In this document: positions 56,212 through 64,000 of the stretch, piece by piece
Position numbering within the stretch: the stretch's first letter is position 1
How the letters are laid out: each line of letters opens with the position of its first letter
From: JAHZKN01 sp965250205
GTDB lineage: Bacteria; Pseudomonadota; Alphaproteobacteria; Rhizobiales; Hyphomicrobiaceae
Assembly: GCA_965250205.1 (NCBI GenBank)
Contig: CBDFNK010000022.1
Location: 186,001 to 250,000, forward strand
Reading direction: 5' to 3'
Length of the DNA: 64,000 nucleotides
Program-made: the position numbers and the translations under genes
Notes under the pieces: generated by a model
Told to the model about the DNA's origin: nothing
The model's input: the letters and a program-made list of their open reading frames with translations, nothing else
Database searches by the model: none

Positions 56212-57036
56212 TCAATCACGTCTTAAAGGCTTGAACGGAACTAATAAACTCCAGCCTAGGCGGGTCGGGGCGTCTGTCTGATACGGCTTCAGCCCAATCA
56301 CCATTTTTTTGTGTCCCCCCTCAGGTTGAGCACAGTAGGTGCCAAACAGTCTATCCCAGATTGAGAGATTAAATCCATAGTTGCTGTCATGTTCTCGGCG
56401 AATAATCGAGTGGTGGACCCGGTGCATATCCGGCGTCACGATCACCATACGTAAGGTGCGGTCCAGCCAGCCGGGGAGAGCAAGGTTGGCGTGGTTGAAC
56501 ATGGCGCAGCCATTCAGAACCACCTCAAACAGGAGGACGGCCAGGGCTGGTGCACCGAGCGCCAACACCCAAACAATCTTCCACAACATTGACAATGCGA
56601 TTTCCAGCGGATGAAAGCGGATCGCTGTCGTTACGTCGATATCAACATCGGAATGGTGCATCTGGTGCAAGCGCCACAACGGTGTCCACTTGTGTGACAT
56701 CAAATGCTGCAGCCAAACCGCAAAGTCTAAAACGATGATGGCAAGCACGACCTCTAGCCATGTCGGCAACGAAATGAGGTTAAACAACCCGATGTTGTGG
56801 CTGCTGGCATAGAGTGCCGCTGCAACAGCGGCCAAAGGTACACTCAGGTGGGCCATGGCGCGGACCAGAACACTGGCAATGGCCGTGATTGAAACATTGG
56901 TCAGCCAGCGTTTGGCCACAGCGGCCCTAAGCTCACGTTTTGGCAACACACGTTCAAGTACCGCCATAGTGACAAAAACAGACAAGAACGCTGTCAGCCT
57001 GAGTGTTGTTTCATCCAGGGTTTCAAAGATATCCAT
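56212..57036 (-). CDS. sterol desaturase / fatty acid hydroxylase family protein
   Basis: A 274-residue membrane di-iron oxygenase family member. Histidine clusters are LQHLMSHKW, RLHQMHHSD and DMHRVHHSIIRREHDSNYG, matching HX3-4H, HX2HH and HX2HH. Four hydrophobic segments bracket them. Bacterial members hydroxylate or desaturate lipids, carotenoids or ornithine lipids; the substrate cannot be told here. Confidence 0.85.
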   Translation of the reverse strand: MDIFETLDETTLRLTAFLSVFVTMAVLERVLPKRELRAAVAKRWLTNVSITAIASVLVRAMAHLSVPLAAVAAALYASSHNIGLFNLISLPTWLEVVLAIIVLDFAVWLQHLMSHKWTPLWRLHQMHHSDVDIDVTTAIRFHPLEIALSMLWKIVWVLALGAPALAVLLFEVVLNGCAMFNHANLALPGWLDRTLRMVIVTPDMHRVHHSIIRREHDSNYGFNLSIWDRLFGTYCAQPEGGHKKMVIGLKPYQTDAPTRLGWSLLVPFKPLRRD

Positions 57037-57079
57037 CCAACAGGTCCTAAGTTAAGGTGCACCGCGCCAACATCTCTGC

Positions 57080-57209
57080 TAGATCAACCTGCGAAAAGTT
57101 GGAATTGGCTTTGAGCAGATCAGGTAATCGCCTATCATGAGATAGAGCGTTGAGAAGATAGCTTCAGTGTGTACAAGAAGTGTGTACAAGAAAAGGCTTG
57201 ATGCTCTAG
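57080..57209 (+). repeat. dispersed repeat, copy D
   Basis: Begins TAGATCAACCTGCG and ends GATGCTCTAG. It has one ATAGAG unit and an internal duplication of GTGTGTACAAGAA. It lies between two divergent genes, unlike copies A to C, which abut 3' ends. Confidence 0.75.
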
Positions 57210-57324
57210 TTTAACAATGCTGAATGCGCGCGTATAGGATTTGGTGCTCACAGATGCAAGACGGACAGGGTACGCGTTTTGCGTGACAATGGGTTTCAAT
57301 TTCGCTTGAGCGCGGGGTTTGGCA

Positions 57325-57981
57325 GTGCAGACCACGACGACCGGACCGAAAAATGCGTCAGCGCATCTCATATTTTCTCATGGCGCTGGGGCCCCGATGA
57401 CGTCTGCGTTTTTGGAAACCTATGCTCAGTTGATGGCCAAGCGCGGTGTACGCGTGACACGCTTTAATTTTCCCTACATGGCGGCGTTTCAAGCCGATGG
57501 CAAACGACGCCCGCCGCCGCGTGTTGATGGGCTGGGATCTGTTTATAGCGACCTGGTCGGCAAGATTTTTGCGCAAGATGCGCAAGATAGGTCCGGTGAA
57601 GCCCTTTATATTGGCGGCAAATCCATGGGAGGGCGTATTGCAACCCTGATTGCAGAGGATGCTGCGCGCCATTTTGATGTATCTGGATGTGTCTGTCTCG
57701 GGTTTCCGTTCCACCCGAAGGGAAAACCGGAAAAGTTGCGCACCGCACATCTTGAAGGCCTAAAAACACCAACGCTGATTGTGCAGGGTGAGCGTGATGC
57801 GCTTGGCAACAAAAAGGATGTCGAAGGCTATACGTTATCGCCTGCGATCAAAGTCGCTTGGGCCAAAGACGGCGATCATGATCTGAAACCGCGCAAACAA
57901 AGTGGCGTGACGTTGGCGGACAACCTAACGTTTGCGGCCGACGCAACGGCGTGCTGGATTTCAGCCAGCGGACAACGTTGA
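57325..57981 (+). CDS. alpha/beta hydrolase (Tex30/KANL3-like)
   Basis: About 218 residues. HGAGAPMTSAFLE supplies the oxyanion loop, GGKSMGGRIA the nucleophile elbow with Ser, and DGDHDLKP the catalytic His; the acid is likely in VQGERDALG. The compact length and the KSMGG elbow match the KANL3/Tex30 family of small hydrolases. GTG 57325 with GGGG upstream is preferred to TTG 57319. Substrate unknown. Confidence 0.78.
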   Translation: MQTTTTGPKNASAHLIFSHGAGAPMTSAFLETYAQLMAKRGVRVTRFNFPYMAAFQADGKRRPPPRVDGLGSVYSDLVGKIFAQDAQDRSGEALYIGGKSMGGRIATLIAEDAARHFDVSGCVCLGFPFHPKGKPEKLRTAHLEGLKTPTLIVQGERDALGNKKDVEGYTLSPAIKVAWAKDGDHDLKPRKQSGVTLADNLTFAADATACWISASGQR

Positions 57982-57995
57982 CGTCGCTGTCAAAA

Positions 57996-58739
57996 CTATG
58001 CCGTGACCGCTTCGGCATCAAAAACGTGACCGCTAAGTTTGCGGCCATACTTGCTTGCCAGGTAAAGCGCCAATGATGCAATTTCAGGATATCCTGAAAG
58101 GCAGGCCCCATCGGTTGGGGTCCGCAGCAACGCGCGCGGGCCAACCGCATTGACGCGGATCGCATCATCGGCCCATTTCTTGGCTTCAGCCTGGGTAATT
58201 GAGGTCAGTGTCGCGCGCAGCACCCCTGCGATTGCCGCTTCTTCCGCTGTTTCCGGCGATGGCATATCGACAACATTGAGGATCAGGCCTTCTGACCAGG
58301 TCAGTCTCATGCGATTGCCAGCAACCTGGGTAATGAGGGTTGGTGCCAGCAATTTTTCAGAGGCGAGGTCTTCTATTTCTTCAAGAGTTTCCAGCCCAGC
58401 GAGTTCTTCGCGGGTTGCAGAAACAAGATTGATCACGACATCAAGTCCACCGAGCAGCTGGGCTGCTGTTTGCGCTAACCGAACGGCGGCATCGCTTGAG
58501 GCAATGGTTTCGTTGTAGAGCTGCATCTCCTGGGCATTATCTGCAAGCAGGGGCACCAGTGCTGAAAATTCAGGAGCGGTATCGGCAGATTGGATCACCA
58601 GCCGCGTCTTATGCTCAGCAAAAGCACGCGCGACATCGACGCCATTTTTGTGGCCCAAGCCAGTGATCAAAACACGGGCCCCAAGGACATCAGGATGGAT
58701 TTCGGTCTGATCCTGACGCTTCACTACGCTTACAAACAT
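57996..58739 (-). CDS. degenerate SDR-family protein
   Basis: A 247-residue Rossmann protein of SDR layout: VLITGLGHKNGVDVARAFA at the N-terminus (not TGxxxGxG), VINLVSA in place of NNAG, NVVDM where the Ser strand lies, and no YxxxK at the expected helix (GVLRATLTSITQAEAKKW). The end block SGHVFDAEAV keeps the SDR C-terminal pattern. Start at 58739 after GAGGGAG. Catalysis by the SDR mechanism is unlikely; a binding or structural role is possible. It converges with the hydrolase gene, 14 bp apart. Confidence 0.7.
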   Translation of the reverse strand: MFVSVVKRQDQTEIHPDVLGARVLITGLGHKNGVDVARAFAEHKTRLVIQSADTAPEFSALVPLLADNAQEMQLYNETIASSDAAVRLAQTAAQLLGGLDVVINLVSATREELAGLETLEEIEDLASEKLLAPTLITQVAGNRMRLTWSEGLILNVVDMPSPETAEEAAIAGVLRATLTSITQAEAKKWADDAIRVNAVGPRALLRTPTDGACLSGYPEIASLALYLASKYGRKLSGHVFDAEAVTA

Positions 58740-59332
58740 GGGCCACATCTCCCTCTTGAGTTACGCCGGACATTTAAGAGGCTACCCGACCGGGTCATAC
58801 CACGCCGATTCGCCTAACGATGAGTAAATAGCGCTTGGATTCGGGACGGCGCATGACGGGGCCATGGCGGCATTGAGGCAGGCAGGCGTCGGGAGAATGC
58901 CGAAAAACCTAAATGCCTGAAACTTGAGTTGAAATGGTGCCGAGATGACGTTTGCGTCAATGAAGAAAACACCCGAAACGATGCAACAAACCAGTGGAAA
59001 CACCCACGGTGATGGGAACAATAGATTTTAGTTGGTGGCACAACCTATCGATTGTGGTTTGTCCAATCGTTCAAGTGCCCCGATCCTGTGAGCCCGATTA
59101 TGTGGGTTAGGCTTGCATGCTGCCTAAATAGCTGAAAATGCGGCTGATAGATGCCGCTGGGCCACGGTGGGGATTGAACCGTATGCCGCGCGTTGTTGAT
59201 AAGTGGTGAAACCATCGTCTCCCGAATTGCCTTTGTCGCCGGGCCCCGAAAGGCTTGATGGAAAGCCGAATCACCTGGGTTCGGCGCGTCTCAATATTGG
59301 CATCACATCTAGGCATCTCTGGGCTCTGCGTT
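58740..59332. other. intergenic region without convincing gene
   Basis: About 590 bp before the EAL gene. Short open frames on the minus strand use weak start codons and lack ribosome sites. No repeat of the dispersed family and no terminator seen. Confidence 0.45.
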
Positions 59333-61303
59333 ATGGACCGAACACTTTCTTCAGAAGCGGCGCGAACCGGCGCGCGGCAAAAGTTGACGGATGGCATTGT
59401 GCTCGCCGCCATGGGCTTGGTGGCGGTTGCAATTTCGTTTGCTGTCAATGTGCATTTCGGTCTTCCAATGTCGCGCGCTGCGATTGCTGGCGTGCTTATC
59501 TTTGCGCTTTTGGTTGGTGCCCACTTCCTCATCGTTCCCCACGCAGCCAAGGCTGAGGACATCGCCGAGTTTGAAGACGAAGAATTATGGCGGGCGTTGA
59601 AAGAGCAGCGCGGCACTGCGCCGGATGCCAAGCGGATCGCCATGGCGACACGTGTTAAACACGTCGGGCCAACGTCTGAAACGCAACTGATCCCTCAAAC
59701 ATCAGCTCCACAGGCACAAGAAGCGCGACCTGCAGTGCGCCGCAAACCGCGTATCCTTTCGAAGAATTCCAGCGCTGATCATAGTCAGGCTGCTGAAAAC
59801 GCAGAGCCCGCGACGGGCGTATCTGCATCGACTGACCTGCCAGTCCCAGAGACCTATTGGTCCTACCGCCCGAGTAGCGAGGCACTTGCGTCAAGTGTTC
59901 GCGCCGAGGCCGCATCGCCAACGCCACCACCGGCGCCCGTACATGCAACGGAGCTTCCAGGCGCACATCAAGATCCCGTTCTCAATTTGCCTGAGACCGA
60001 AGACGATCCAGCTCAGGCCCAGGGACGCATCGCGGACGGCACGACACAACAGCCAAGCGAGAGCGACGTTGAGTTGGTTCAAAGCATGATCAAAGATCTG
60101 GCACATAGGGTGAATGCGCGTGACGTTTTAGAGAAACCCGCACCACTTGTTGAACCATACTTCGATGCCCCTGTTGCTGTCGCCGATCGCGCGTCGCCGT
60201 TGCCGCACCAGGACCAAACCAACACGCCAGACCCGTTTGCCCTGAAACCGCCTGAGTTACCAAGTCAGCCAGTACAGGTTGTGCCTACGTCGCCAGCAAC
60301 ACCGCAAATCATTGCGCAAAGCGCAGCGCCTGAACCTCGATCTGAACCCGCGTCTGCGCCTGAACTGTCAGAACAGCCTTTGACACCGTCATCGCCTGCA
60401 ACTGTCGATCTGGTGACGGCGTCGGTTGACGCACTTCGCACGACGGCAGATGTGATGCGTGAAGCTGATGCTGCTGCGCCCGATGACGCACCACAAATGG
60501 ACCAGCCTGTGCGTCCGGTAATGCACCCGGAAGCGGCACATGTCGCCGAAGCGATTTATACAGCGCTCAATGCGGGCCACGTCGGTGTGTTGTTGGAACC
60601 GATTGTGACCTTGAACGACCTGCGTCCCGATCACTATGAAGTGCGCTTGCAAGTGACAGGATCTATAGGTGCAGACATTGAGGGCGCTAGTGTTGAACGC
60701 GATCTGCAAGCGACAGGGGTTCTGGCTGACGTTGATCTCGAACGCTTTATGAGAGCGCTCAGCGTTGGTGAACTGCTTCGTGAACGCGGCAAGGCGGGCA
60801 GCTTGTTGACGCGCATCTATCGCGAGTCGCTTTTGGACCGTGATTTTTGCTTTGCCGTTGCGACCAGCGGTGTTGCCAACGAGGTATTGGCACAACATAT
60901 GGTGCTAACATTGACGCAGGATACGGTACGCGCACTTACCGCCTCGGAGTGGCAAACTCTGAGCGAATTCCGCGAACTGGGTTATCGCTTTGCGATCAGC
61001 CATGTGCAGAATCTGGACATGGATTTCACGCAGTTGATGGCGGCTGGCTTTGTCTTCGTGAAATTGAGTGCCGACGCATTCCTCAGTGGTGCGTTAGATG
61101 TCGAGGGCGGCCTCACGTCAAAGGATCTGTCGCGCTATCTGGTACAATCCGGGCTGGCCATCATTGTTGACGGCGTTGTTACCAAAGGCGACGCAGCTGA
61201 GGCTCTTGCCTTGGGCGCAGGGCTCGGTCAGGGCGCCATAACAGGTGGCCCACGCTTAATGAAAGCAGAAGCCGTCGCAAATGATGATCACGCTGTCGCG
61301 TGA
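59333..61303 (+). CDS. membrane protein with degenerate EAL domain
   Basis: A 656-residue protein from the ATG at 59333. Two membrane helices (IVLAAMGLVAVAISFAV and AAIAGVLIFALLVGAHFL) lie at about residues 20-70, then a long Pro/Ala/Ser-rich linker to about 395, then an EAL fold. Motif EAL reads YEVRL, the metal-binding DDFG region reads ISHVQN and the late GE motif reads IVDGVV, so the metal site is lost and c-di-GMP hydrolysis is not expected. It may bind c-di-GMP or act as a scaffold. The HAD gene follows on the same strand beyond repeats E and F. Confidence 0.78.
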   Translation: MDRTLSSEAARTGARQKLTDGIVLAAMGLVAVAISFAVNVHFGLPMSRAAIAGVLIFALLVGAHFLIVPHAAKAEDIAEFEDEELWRALKEQRGTAPDAKRIAMATRVKHVGPTSETQLIPQTSAPQAQEARPAVRRKPRILSKNSSADHSQAAENAEPATGVSASTDLPVPETYWSYRPSSEALASSVRAEAASPTPPPAPVHATELPGAHQDPVLNLPETEDDPAQAQGRIADGTTQQPSESDVELVQSMIKDLAHRVNARDVLEKPAPLVEPYFDAPVAVADRASPLPHQDQTNTPDPFALKPPELPSQPVQVVPTSPATPQIIAQSAAPEPRSEPASAPELSEQPLTPSSPATVDLVTASVDALRTTADVMREADAAAPDDAPQMDQPVRPVMHPEAAHVAEAIYTALNAGHVGVLLEPIVTLNDLRPDHYEVRLQVTGSIGADIEGASVERDLQATGVLADVDLERFMRALSVGELLRERGKAGSLLTRIYRESLLDRDFCFAVATSGVANEVLAQHMVLTLTQDTVRALTASEWQTLSEFRELGYRFAISHVQNLDMDFTQLMAAGFVFVKLSADAFLSGALDVEGGLTSKDLSRYLVQSGLAIIVDGVVTKGDAAEALALGAGLGQGAITGGPRLMKAEAVANDDHAVA

Positions 61304-61315
61304 ACTTGAATATCC

Positions 61316-61365
61316 TAGATCAACCTGCGAAAAGTTGGGTTCGACTTTGAGCAGATCAGTTGATC
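61316..61365 (+). repeat. dispersed repeat, copy E (first hairpin only)
   Basis: TAGATCAACCTGCG through CAGTTGATC, about 50 bp: the first hairpin of the family without the rest. It is followed by a 49-bp palindrome-ended unit and then by full copy F. Confidence 0.75.
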
Positions 61366-61378
61366 TATTCTAAGGTGC

Positions 61379-61427
61379 TAGAGCATCTTTTCTGCATTTG
61401 AATCAGTTGAACGTGAGGTATGCTCTA
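61379..61427. repeat. 49-bp unit with TAGAGCAT/ATGCTCTA ends
   Basis: TAGAGCAT at 61379 and its exact complement ATGCTCTA ending at 61427 enclose GAATCAGTTGA, the string also found at 5757. It shares its last bases with the first of repeat copy F. Confidence 0.6.
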
Positions 61428-61570
61428 GATCAACCTGCGAAAAGTTAGGTTCGACTTTGAGCAGATCAGTTGATCGCCAGTCTTAGGATAGAGTCTTAGG
61501 ATAGAGCCATGAGATAGAGCGTCGCGCAAATAGCTTCACTGTGCACAACAAAAGGCTCGGACGCTCTAGA
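61426..61570 (+). repeat. dispersed 145-bp repeat, copy F
   Basis: Same length as copy A and nearly the same sequence, with three ATAGAG units (GTCTTAGGATAGA repeated, then CATGAGATAGAG) and the closing hairpin AGAGCGTC ... GACGCTCT. Confidence 0.85.
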
Positions 61571-61633
61571 GTGTCGCGTTAGGCACGGCGGGCACAGTGT
61601 GTGTGTGCAAGATGTGTGTGTCTGAGAGTGTCT

Positions 61634-62500
61634 ATGCCTGATCCCAAAGGTTCAATTAAAATTGTCGATCATATTGCGCCACTTGCTGCCGGACGCTGTG
61701 CTTGGTTGGTGGATATCTGGGGTGTGATGCACAATGGTGTGGCACCTTTTGCTGGTGCTGTCGCGACATGTGAGACGTTTCGCAATGAGGGTGGTGTTGT
61801 CATCCTGGTCTCAAACGCACCGCGCCCGAACGCAAGTGTGGCAGAACAACTAGACCGAATTGGTGTGTCGCGTAAGGCTTATGACCTCATCATTTCATCT
61901 GGCGATGCGTCGAAAAAATTGATCCAGGATCTGGGGTCAAAGCCGGTATTTCATCTCGGGCCCACGCGCGATCTCACGCTCTACGACGGCTTTCAGGGGA
62001 AACGCACGGCAGAGAGTGAAGCTGAAGCCATTGTTTGCACGGGGCTGTTTGATGATGATACCGAAACGCCTGAGGATTACACCCAACTGCTCACCCATTT
62101 TGCAGGGCGTGGGCTGGAGATGATTTGCGTCAACCCGGATCTGCAAGTGGAACGCGGCGGCAAGCTCGTCTATTGCGCAGGTGCACTGGCCAAAGCCTAT
62201 GAGCGCATGGGCGGTACCGTGCATTATGCGGGCAAACCCTATCTGCCGATCTATCAGATGGCGCGGGCAGCACTTGCTGAAAAGTTGGGACGCACCGTTG
62301 CGGCCAAAGAAATTCTAGCAATTGGCGATGGTGTCCACACCGATATTGAAGGCGCTGGGCGGGCCGGGATAGATGCTGTGTTTGTTGCCAGTCGTGTGTA
62401 TGTCAGTTCTGACACGTTAGATGGCGCGGCTTTGTCAGCGCTTTTTGATGGCGAAACGTTCCCGTCACCTCTTGCGGCGATGACGGATTTGGTTTGGTAG
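61634..62500 (+). CDS. HAD-family hydrolase, TIGR01459 type
   Basis: A 288-residue NagD-like class IIA HAD protein from the ATG at 61634. Motif I is LVDIWGVMHNG, the SNAPRP block is motif II and GDGVHTDIEGA motif IV. The cap between about residues 80 and 200 is of the NagD kind. TIGR01459 members are alphaproteobacterial phosphatases of unproved substrate. The upstream gap is filled by repeats, so the promoter must lie within or after copy F. Confidence 0.85.
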   Translation: MPDPKGSIKIVDHIAPLAAGRCAWLVDIWGVMHNGVAPFAGAVATCETFRNEGGVVILVSNAPRPNASVAEQLDRIGVSRKAYDLIISSGDASKKLIQDLGSKPVFHLGPTRDLTLYDGFQGKRTAESEAEAIVCTGLFDDDTETPEDYTQLLTHFAGRGLEMICVNPDLQVERGGKLVYCAGALAKAYERMGGTVHYAGKPYLPIYQMARAALAEKLGRTVAAKEILAIGDGVHTDIEGAGRAGIDAVFVASRVYVSSDTLDGAALSALFDGETFPSPLAAMTDLVW

Positions 62501-62895
62501 CTACAGACCGCAATTGTCGTGGCCGGTTAGGCGATGTAAGCGGAGTTAAGTTAAGGCGACTTTGATGTCGCAAATGGCTGGTAGTGTTGCACAAGTCGCG
62601 AGGATGATGATCTGTAGTGTGCAAATCTGATTGCGGCTGGACTCTGCTTACCCGCCAATCAAAGTTCAGGACTCACATCTCAATTTTTGCTGTCCTTTAA
62701 ATCAAAATTCTAGACGCCGGCGGCGCACTACGTGCTTCGATGCTTTCAAAATAGTTTTACAACCCTAGAAATACTGTTGAATGCGATGGGGTTTCCAATG
62801 CGCTTTCGCTCATTGGGGCTACAACAGAGCCTTTGCGCTTGCCGTCGGGTCGCGCTATGAGACTGTCATCAGGCCGTGTGCGGTGGTCTGCGTGC
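62501..62895. other. intergenic region without recognised feature
   Basis: About 395 bp, moderately AT-rich around 62660-62780. Overlapping open frames near its right end lead into the next gene but have no ribosome site. Nothing else seen. Confidence 0.4.
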
Positions 62896-63267
62896 ATGGC
62901 ATCAACGGAGGACTGCCAATTGGATTTTTCCAATCTATTGCTATGGGTCGTGGTTATACTTGGATCGGCCTATGCCGGTTACATGATTGGCCGCTGGTCC
63001 GTCATCAATGATGGCACTCTGGATGAGTATGACGAGACGACCGGATCGGCTTATAACGAATACGCGGGCGAAGAATTTCGCGAAGAAACGGCGCCGATAG
63101 CCAAAGGGCCTGCAACGCTGCCGCGTGACGACTGGACGCCGAAGAAACCACGGACGCGCACGGCAAAACCACCGCCTGCGCTGGCTGGTGGCGCGTCGGG
63201 CGGACAACATCGTCAGCCGTCGTCATCTGCCAAACGGCCGCCAGCAGCGGCAGGGTTAAAAAGCTAG
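62896..63267 (+). CDS. small membrane-anchored hypothetical protein
   Basis: A 123-residue protein with one N-terminal membrane helix (LLLWVVVILGSAYAGYMIG) followed by an acidic stretch and a Pro/Lys/Ala-rich tail (TPKKPRTRTAKPPP). The start is uncertain: ATG 62896 puts the helix near residue 12, but ATGs at 62833 and 62857 are in frame. Composition supports a real protein; family not recognised. Confidence 0.5.
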   Translation: MASTEDCQLDFSNLLLWVVVILGSAYAGYMIGRWSVINDGTLDEYDETTGSAYNEYAGEEFREETAPIAKGPATLPRDDWTPKKPRTRTAKPPPALAGGASGGQHRQPSSSAKRPPAAAGLKS

Positions 63268-63275
63268 AAACTGTT

Positions 63276-63548
63276 TTGTCGAAAAAGCTGCCCCCGACCG
63301 GTGTGATGGTTGTAGTATGCATGCTACCTGCAACTCAAAGCGCACTGTTTTCAAAAACAATATTCCCCGGGTTGCAAGAGCATCCAAACGTAACGCTTTT
63401 TTGGCGTTGTTGTGATAGGGCTTTTGTGTCGCGGTGCGTTGCACCTCAGGGCGGCGATGCCTACAAATTGATGTATCAGGTGGCGGACGGTGTTGTGTCG
63501 TTCTCAGGGCCAGACAAGAAGCCACAAAAAAGACCAGTGTTTGAGTAA
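63276..63548 (+). CDS. hypothetical protein upstream of bpt
   Basis: A 90-codon frame from a TTG with a poor ribosome site. An N-terminal hydrophobic stretch (TGVMVVVCMLPAT) may be part of a signal peptide, and the C-terminus (YQVADGVVSFSGPDKK) looks protein-like. It ends 9 nt before bpt. Weakly supported. Confidence 0.35.
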   Translation: MSKKLPPTGVMVVVCMLPATQSALFSKTIFPGLQEHPNVTLFWRCCDRAFVSRCVAPQGGDAYKLMYQVADGVVSFSGPDKKPQKRPVFE

Positions 63549-63557
63549 GGGTAAGGT

Positions 63558-64000
63558 ATGTCGGAACAACAAAAGAACTTTCCTGAGTTCTATGTCACAG
63601 CACCGCAACCGTGCCCTTATTTGTCGGGTCGGTTGGAACGTAAACTTTTTACGCACCTGACGCGCGAAAAATCAGACATCGTGATCGACAATCTTTTGAA
63701 GGGCGGTTTTCGACGCAGTCAGAACATTGCCTACATGCCGTATTGCGAAGGCTGCCAGGCGTGCATTTCTGTGCGCGTCGTCGCAGATGAATTTCTGGCC
63801 ACGCGTTCGATGCGCCGCATCCTCGACAAGAACTCTGACCTTGTCGCAACTCGTGTACCGGCGAAGCCAAATTCAGATCAATATGCGCTGTTTCGAAGTT
63901 ACGTCGATGCTCGCCATTCAGATGGCGGCATGGCGGATATGACGGTTCTTGACTACGCGATGATGGTGGAAGATAGCGCCGTCGAAACGTTTTTGACTGA
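63558..64000 (+). CDS. bpt: aspartate/glutamate leucyltransferase, 5' part
   Basis: The frame starts at ATG 63558 after AAGG and runs off the right edge after about 147 codons. Seen are FYVTAPQPCPYLSGR, GFRRSQNIAYMPYCEGCQACISVRV (its Cys pattern is the family mark) and ALFRSYVDARH. Bpt attaches leucine from tRNA to N-terminal Asp or Glu, marking proteins for ClpS/ClpAP degradation. A related arginyltransferase (ate) name is used for some homologues. Confidence 0.9.
   Translation, partial: MSEQQKNFPEFYVTAPQPCPYLSGRLERKLFTHLTREKSDIVIDNLLKGGFRRSQNIAYMPYCEGCQACISVRVVADEFLATRSMRRILDKNSDLVATRVPAKPNSDQYALFRSYVDARHSDGGMADMTVLDYAMMVEDSAVETFLT

Overview
The window reads as chromosome from an alphaproteobacterium, most likely of the order Hyphomicrobiales (Rhizobiales). 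The evidence is gene content only: a Porin_2-type porin, DUF2865 and DUF1190 proteins, class II DAHP synthase, a TIGR01459-type HAD protein, an aspartate/glutamate leucyltransferase (bpt) and palindromic repeats ending in TAGAGCAT/ATGCTCTA. No species call is possible from sequence alone.

From 1 to about 44 kb the window is core metabolism and cell-envelope genes: gph, succinate-semialdehyde dehydrogenase, rpiA, glutathione reductase, an SDR, a YbdK-like carboxylate-amine ligase, class II DAHP synthase, nadE, gltX, DUF2865, cysS, cimA, meaB, an M48 protease, a LOG-family protein, an Ig-like/coiled-coil/Arg-rich exported protein, an Atm1-type exporter, serB, miaA, then ilvB - secreted protein - ilvH, a DUF1190 lipoprotein, ilvC, an outer-membrane barrel, a NUDIX protein and leuA. 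The branched-chain set (cimA, ilvB, ilvH, ilvC, leuA) covers isoleucine, valine and the leucine entry step. leuA has a leader with a short Leu-containing peptide and a pairing that would hide its ribosome binding site. The rod-shape operon mreB-mreC-mreD-mrdA-rodA follows, then a porin.

From tRNA-Lys(CUU) at 44.2 kb to about 54.9 kb the content becomes accessory. There is an AlbA_2/HATPase protein bracketed by a 12-bp copy of the tRNA anticodon arm and by TGTTTCCCT repeats, a transglutaminase-like lipoprotein, a truncated gene remnant, an IS481-like element whose transposase carries two related 37-nt inserts, a frameshifted RuvC-like gene, a CBS-domain protein, and hupS-hupL-hupC for a [NiFe] uptake hydrogenase. 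The hydrogenase genes sit behind a good sigma-54 promoter, and the small subunit has the extra cysteines of oxygen-tolerant enzymes. No hydrogenase maturation gene is present; an internally deleted IS630 remnant follows hupC.

From 55 kb to the end: mepA, a sterol-desaturase-family protein, an alpha/beta hydrolase, a catalytically degenerate SDR, a degenerate EAL protein, a HAD phosphatase, two small hypotheticals and the start of bpt. A dispersed repeat of about 145 bp, made of two hairpins joined by a variable number of ATAGAG units and ending in CTAG at both sides, occurs six times between genes and twice supplies the stop codon of the neighbouring gene.
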